This document shows positions 63,655 to 64,000 of a DNA stretch of 64,000 nucleotides, piece by piece. Source of the DNA: an uncultured Prevotellaceae bacterium (GTDB lineage Bacteria > Bacteroidota > Bacteroidia > Bacteroidales > Bacteroidaceae); NCBI GenBank assembly GCA_900315095.1, contig OMXS01000005.1, positions 62,001 to 126,000 of the forward strand, given 5' to 3'. Numbering within the stretch: the first letter of the stretch is position 1; the number at the start of each line of letters is the position of its first letter. The notes below the pieces were generated by a model that saw only the letters and a list, made by a program, of their open reading frames with translations, did not search any database and was not told where the DNA came from. A program made the translations under genes and the position numbers.

Positions 63655-64000
63655 TTAGAATTTAATACTTGCACCAATCAAATATGTACGAGATGGTGGG
63701 TAAAGACCCAAGTCAATACCAGAAGCCCAACCTGAACCACCAGCAGTGTTACCAACCTCAGGATCAAGACCAGAGTAACCAGTGAAGGTGACGAGATTCT
63801 GAGCCTGAACATAGAGACGGAGTTGCTGGAATGGACAGTTCTTCCATACATTCTTGAAGTCGTAACCGAGAGTAACGGTCTTGATCTTGAAGTAGTCAGC
63901 ATTCTCCATATAACGGGTAGATACCCAGTTTACGTTCTCACTACCTGTACTTGTAATATGTGGCTGGGCGTTTGAAGAACCTTCACCAACCCAACGCTCC
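63655..64000 (-). CDS. SusC-like TonB-dependent transporter, C-terminal fragment at the window edge
   Basis: The minus-strand frame is open from the right edge to a stop at 63655, giving the last 114 residues. RYMENADYFKIKTVTLGYDF, LRLYVQAQNLVTFTGYSGLDPEVG and the final PPSRTYLIGASIKF are the standard last strands of SusC proteins. The rest of the gene lies beyond base 64000. Confidence 0.93.
   Translation of the reverse strand, partial: ERWVGEGSSNAQPHITSTGSENVNWVSTRYMENADYFKIKTVTLGYDFKNVWKNCPFQQLRLYVQAQNLVTFTGYSGLDPEVGNTAGGSGWASGIDLGLYPPSRTYLIGASIKF

Overview
The window looks like a chromosomal segment of a Prevotella-type member of the Bacteroidota (rumen or gut Prevotella/Segatella/Xylanibacter group). 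The basis is paired SusC/SusD genes, promoters of the Bacteroidota form TTTG-N19..22-TAnnTTTG, start codons without Shine-Dalgarno sequences, many lipoproteins, and a xylan locus in the same gene order as the xusABCDE locus known from Prevotella. There is one tRNA gene (Asn), no rRNA, no CRISPR array and no recognisable transposase or integrase.

Layout. 1-9.2 kb: the 5' part of a very large secreted protein (minus strand, running off the left edge), a membrane-anchored AraC-type regulator, an S41 processing protease, tRNA-Asn, and a four-gene operon of small housekeeping-type proteins. 9.4-13 kb: a minus-strand operon (DUF1893, ECF-type S component, ferredoxin-like aldo/keto reductase) divergent from a MATE exporter. 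13.4-16.5 kb: uxuB-uxuA for glucuronate catabolism. 16.7-21.2 kb: a small unknown secreted or membrane peptide, an SH3 protein, a GH13 enzyme and the dipeptidase PepD. 21.3-47.1 kb: a large minus-strand xylan utilisation locus. In transcription order it holds xusA (SusC), xusB (SusD), xusC (SusC), xusD (SusD), xusE, a lipoprotein with a degenerate GH10 fold, a multi-CBM secreted protein, a CE6 esterase, an active-looking GH10 xylanase, a DUF6057-like membrane protein with a TolB-like CxxCH lipoprotein, and a fused CE6-CE1 acetyl/feruloyl esterase. 47.5-58.9 kb: a decayed TolB-like gene, a divergent CE1-type esterase, and then a tandem array of DUF6057-like/TolB-like pairs behind an ATPase gene. 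59.3-64 kb: part of a second SusC/SusD locus with two further lipoproteins.

How the parts fit. Xylan would be bound by SusD proteins, XusE, the degenerate GH10 and the CBM protein, cut by GH10, deacetylated and deferuloylated by CE6, CE6-CE1 and CE1 enzymes, and imported by the two SusC pores. UxuB/UxuA would handle the glucuronate side chains. No hybrid two-component regulator for xylan is present in the window.

The most unusual content is the repeated two-gene module made of a DUF6057-like polytopic membrane protein and a TolB-like beta-propeller lipoprotein with an invariant CxxCH motif. It occurs three times intact, once as an in-frame chimera and once as a remnant. Also notable are dispersed intergenic repeats that each carry complete Bacteroidota promoters pointing at the adjacent gene, a 22/23-bp tandem array, and a GH10-fold lipoprotein that has lost its nucleophile.
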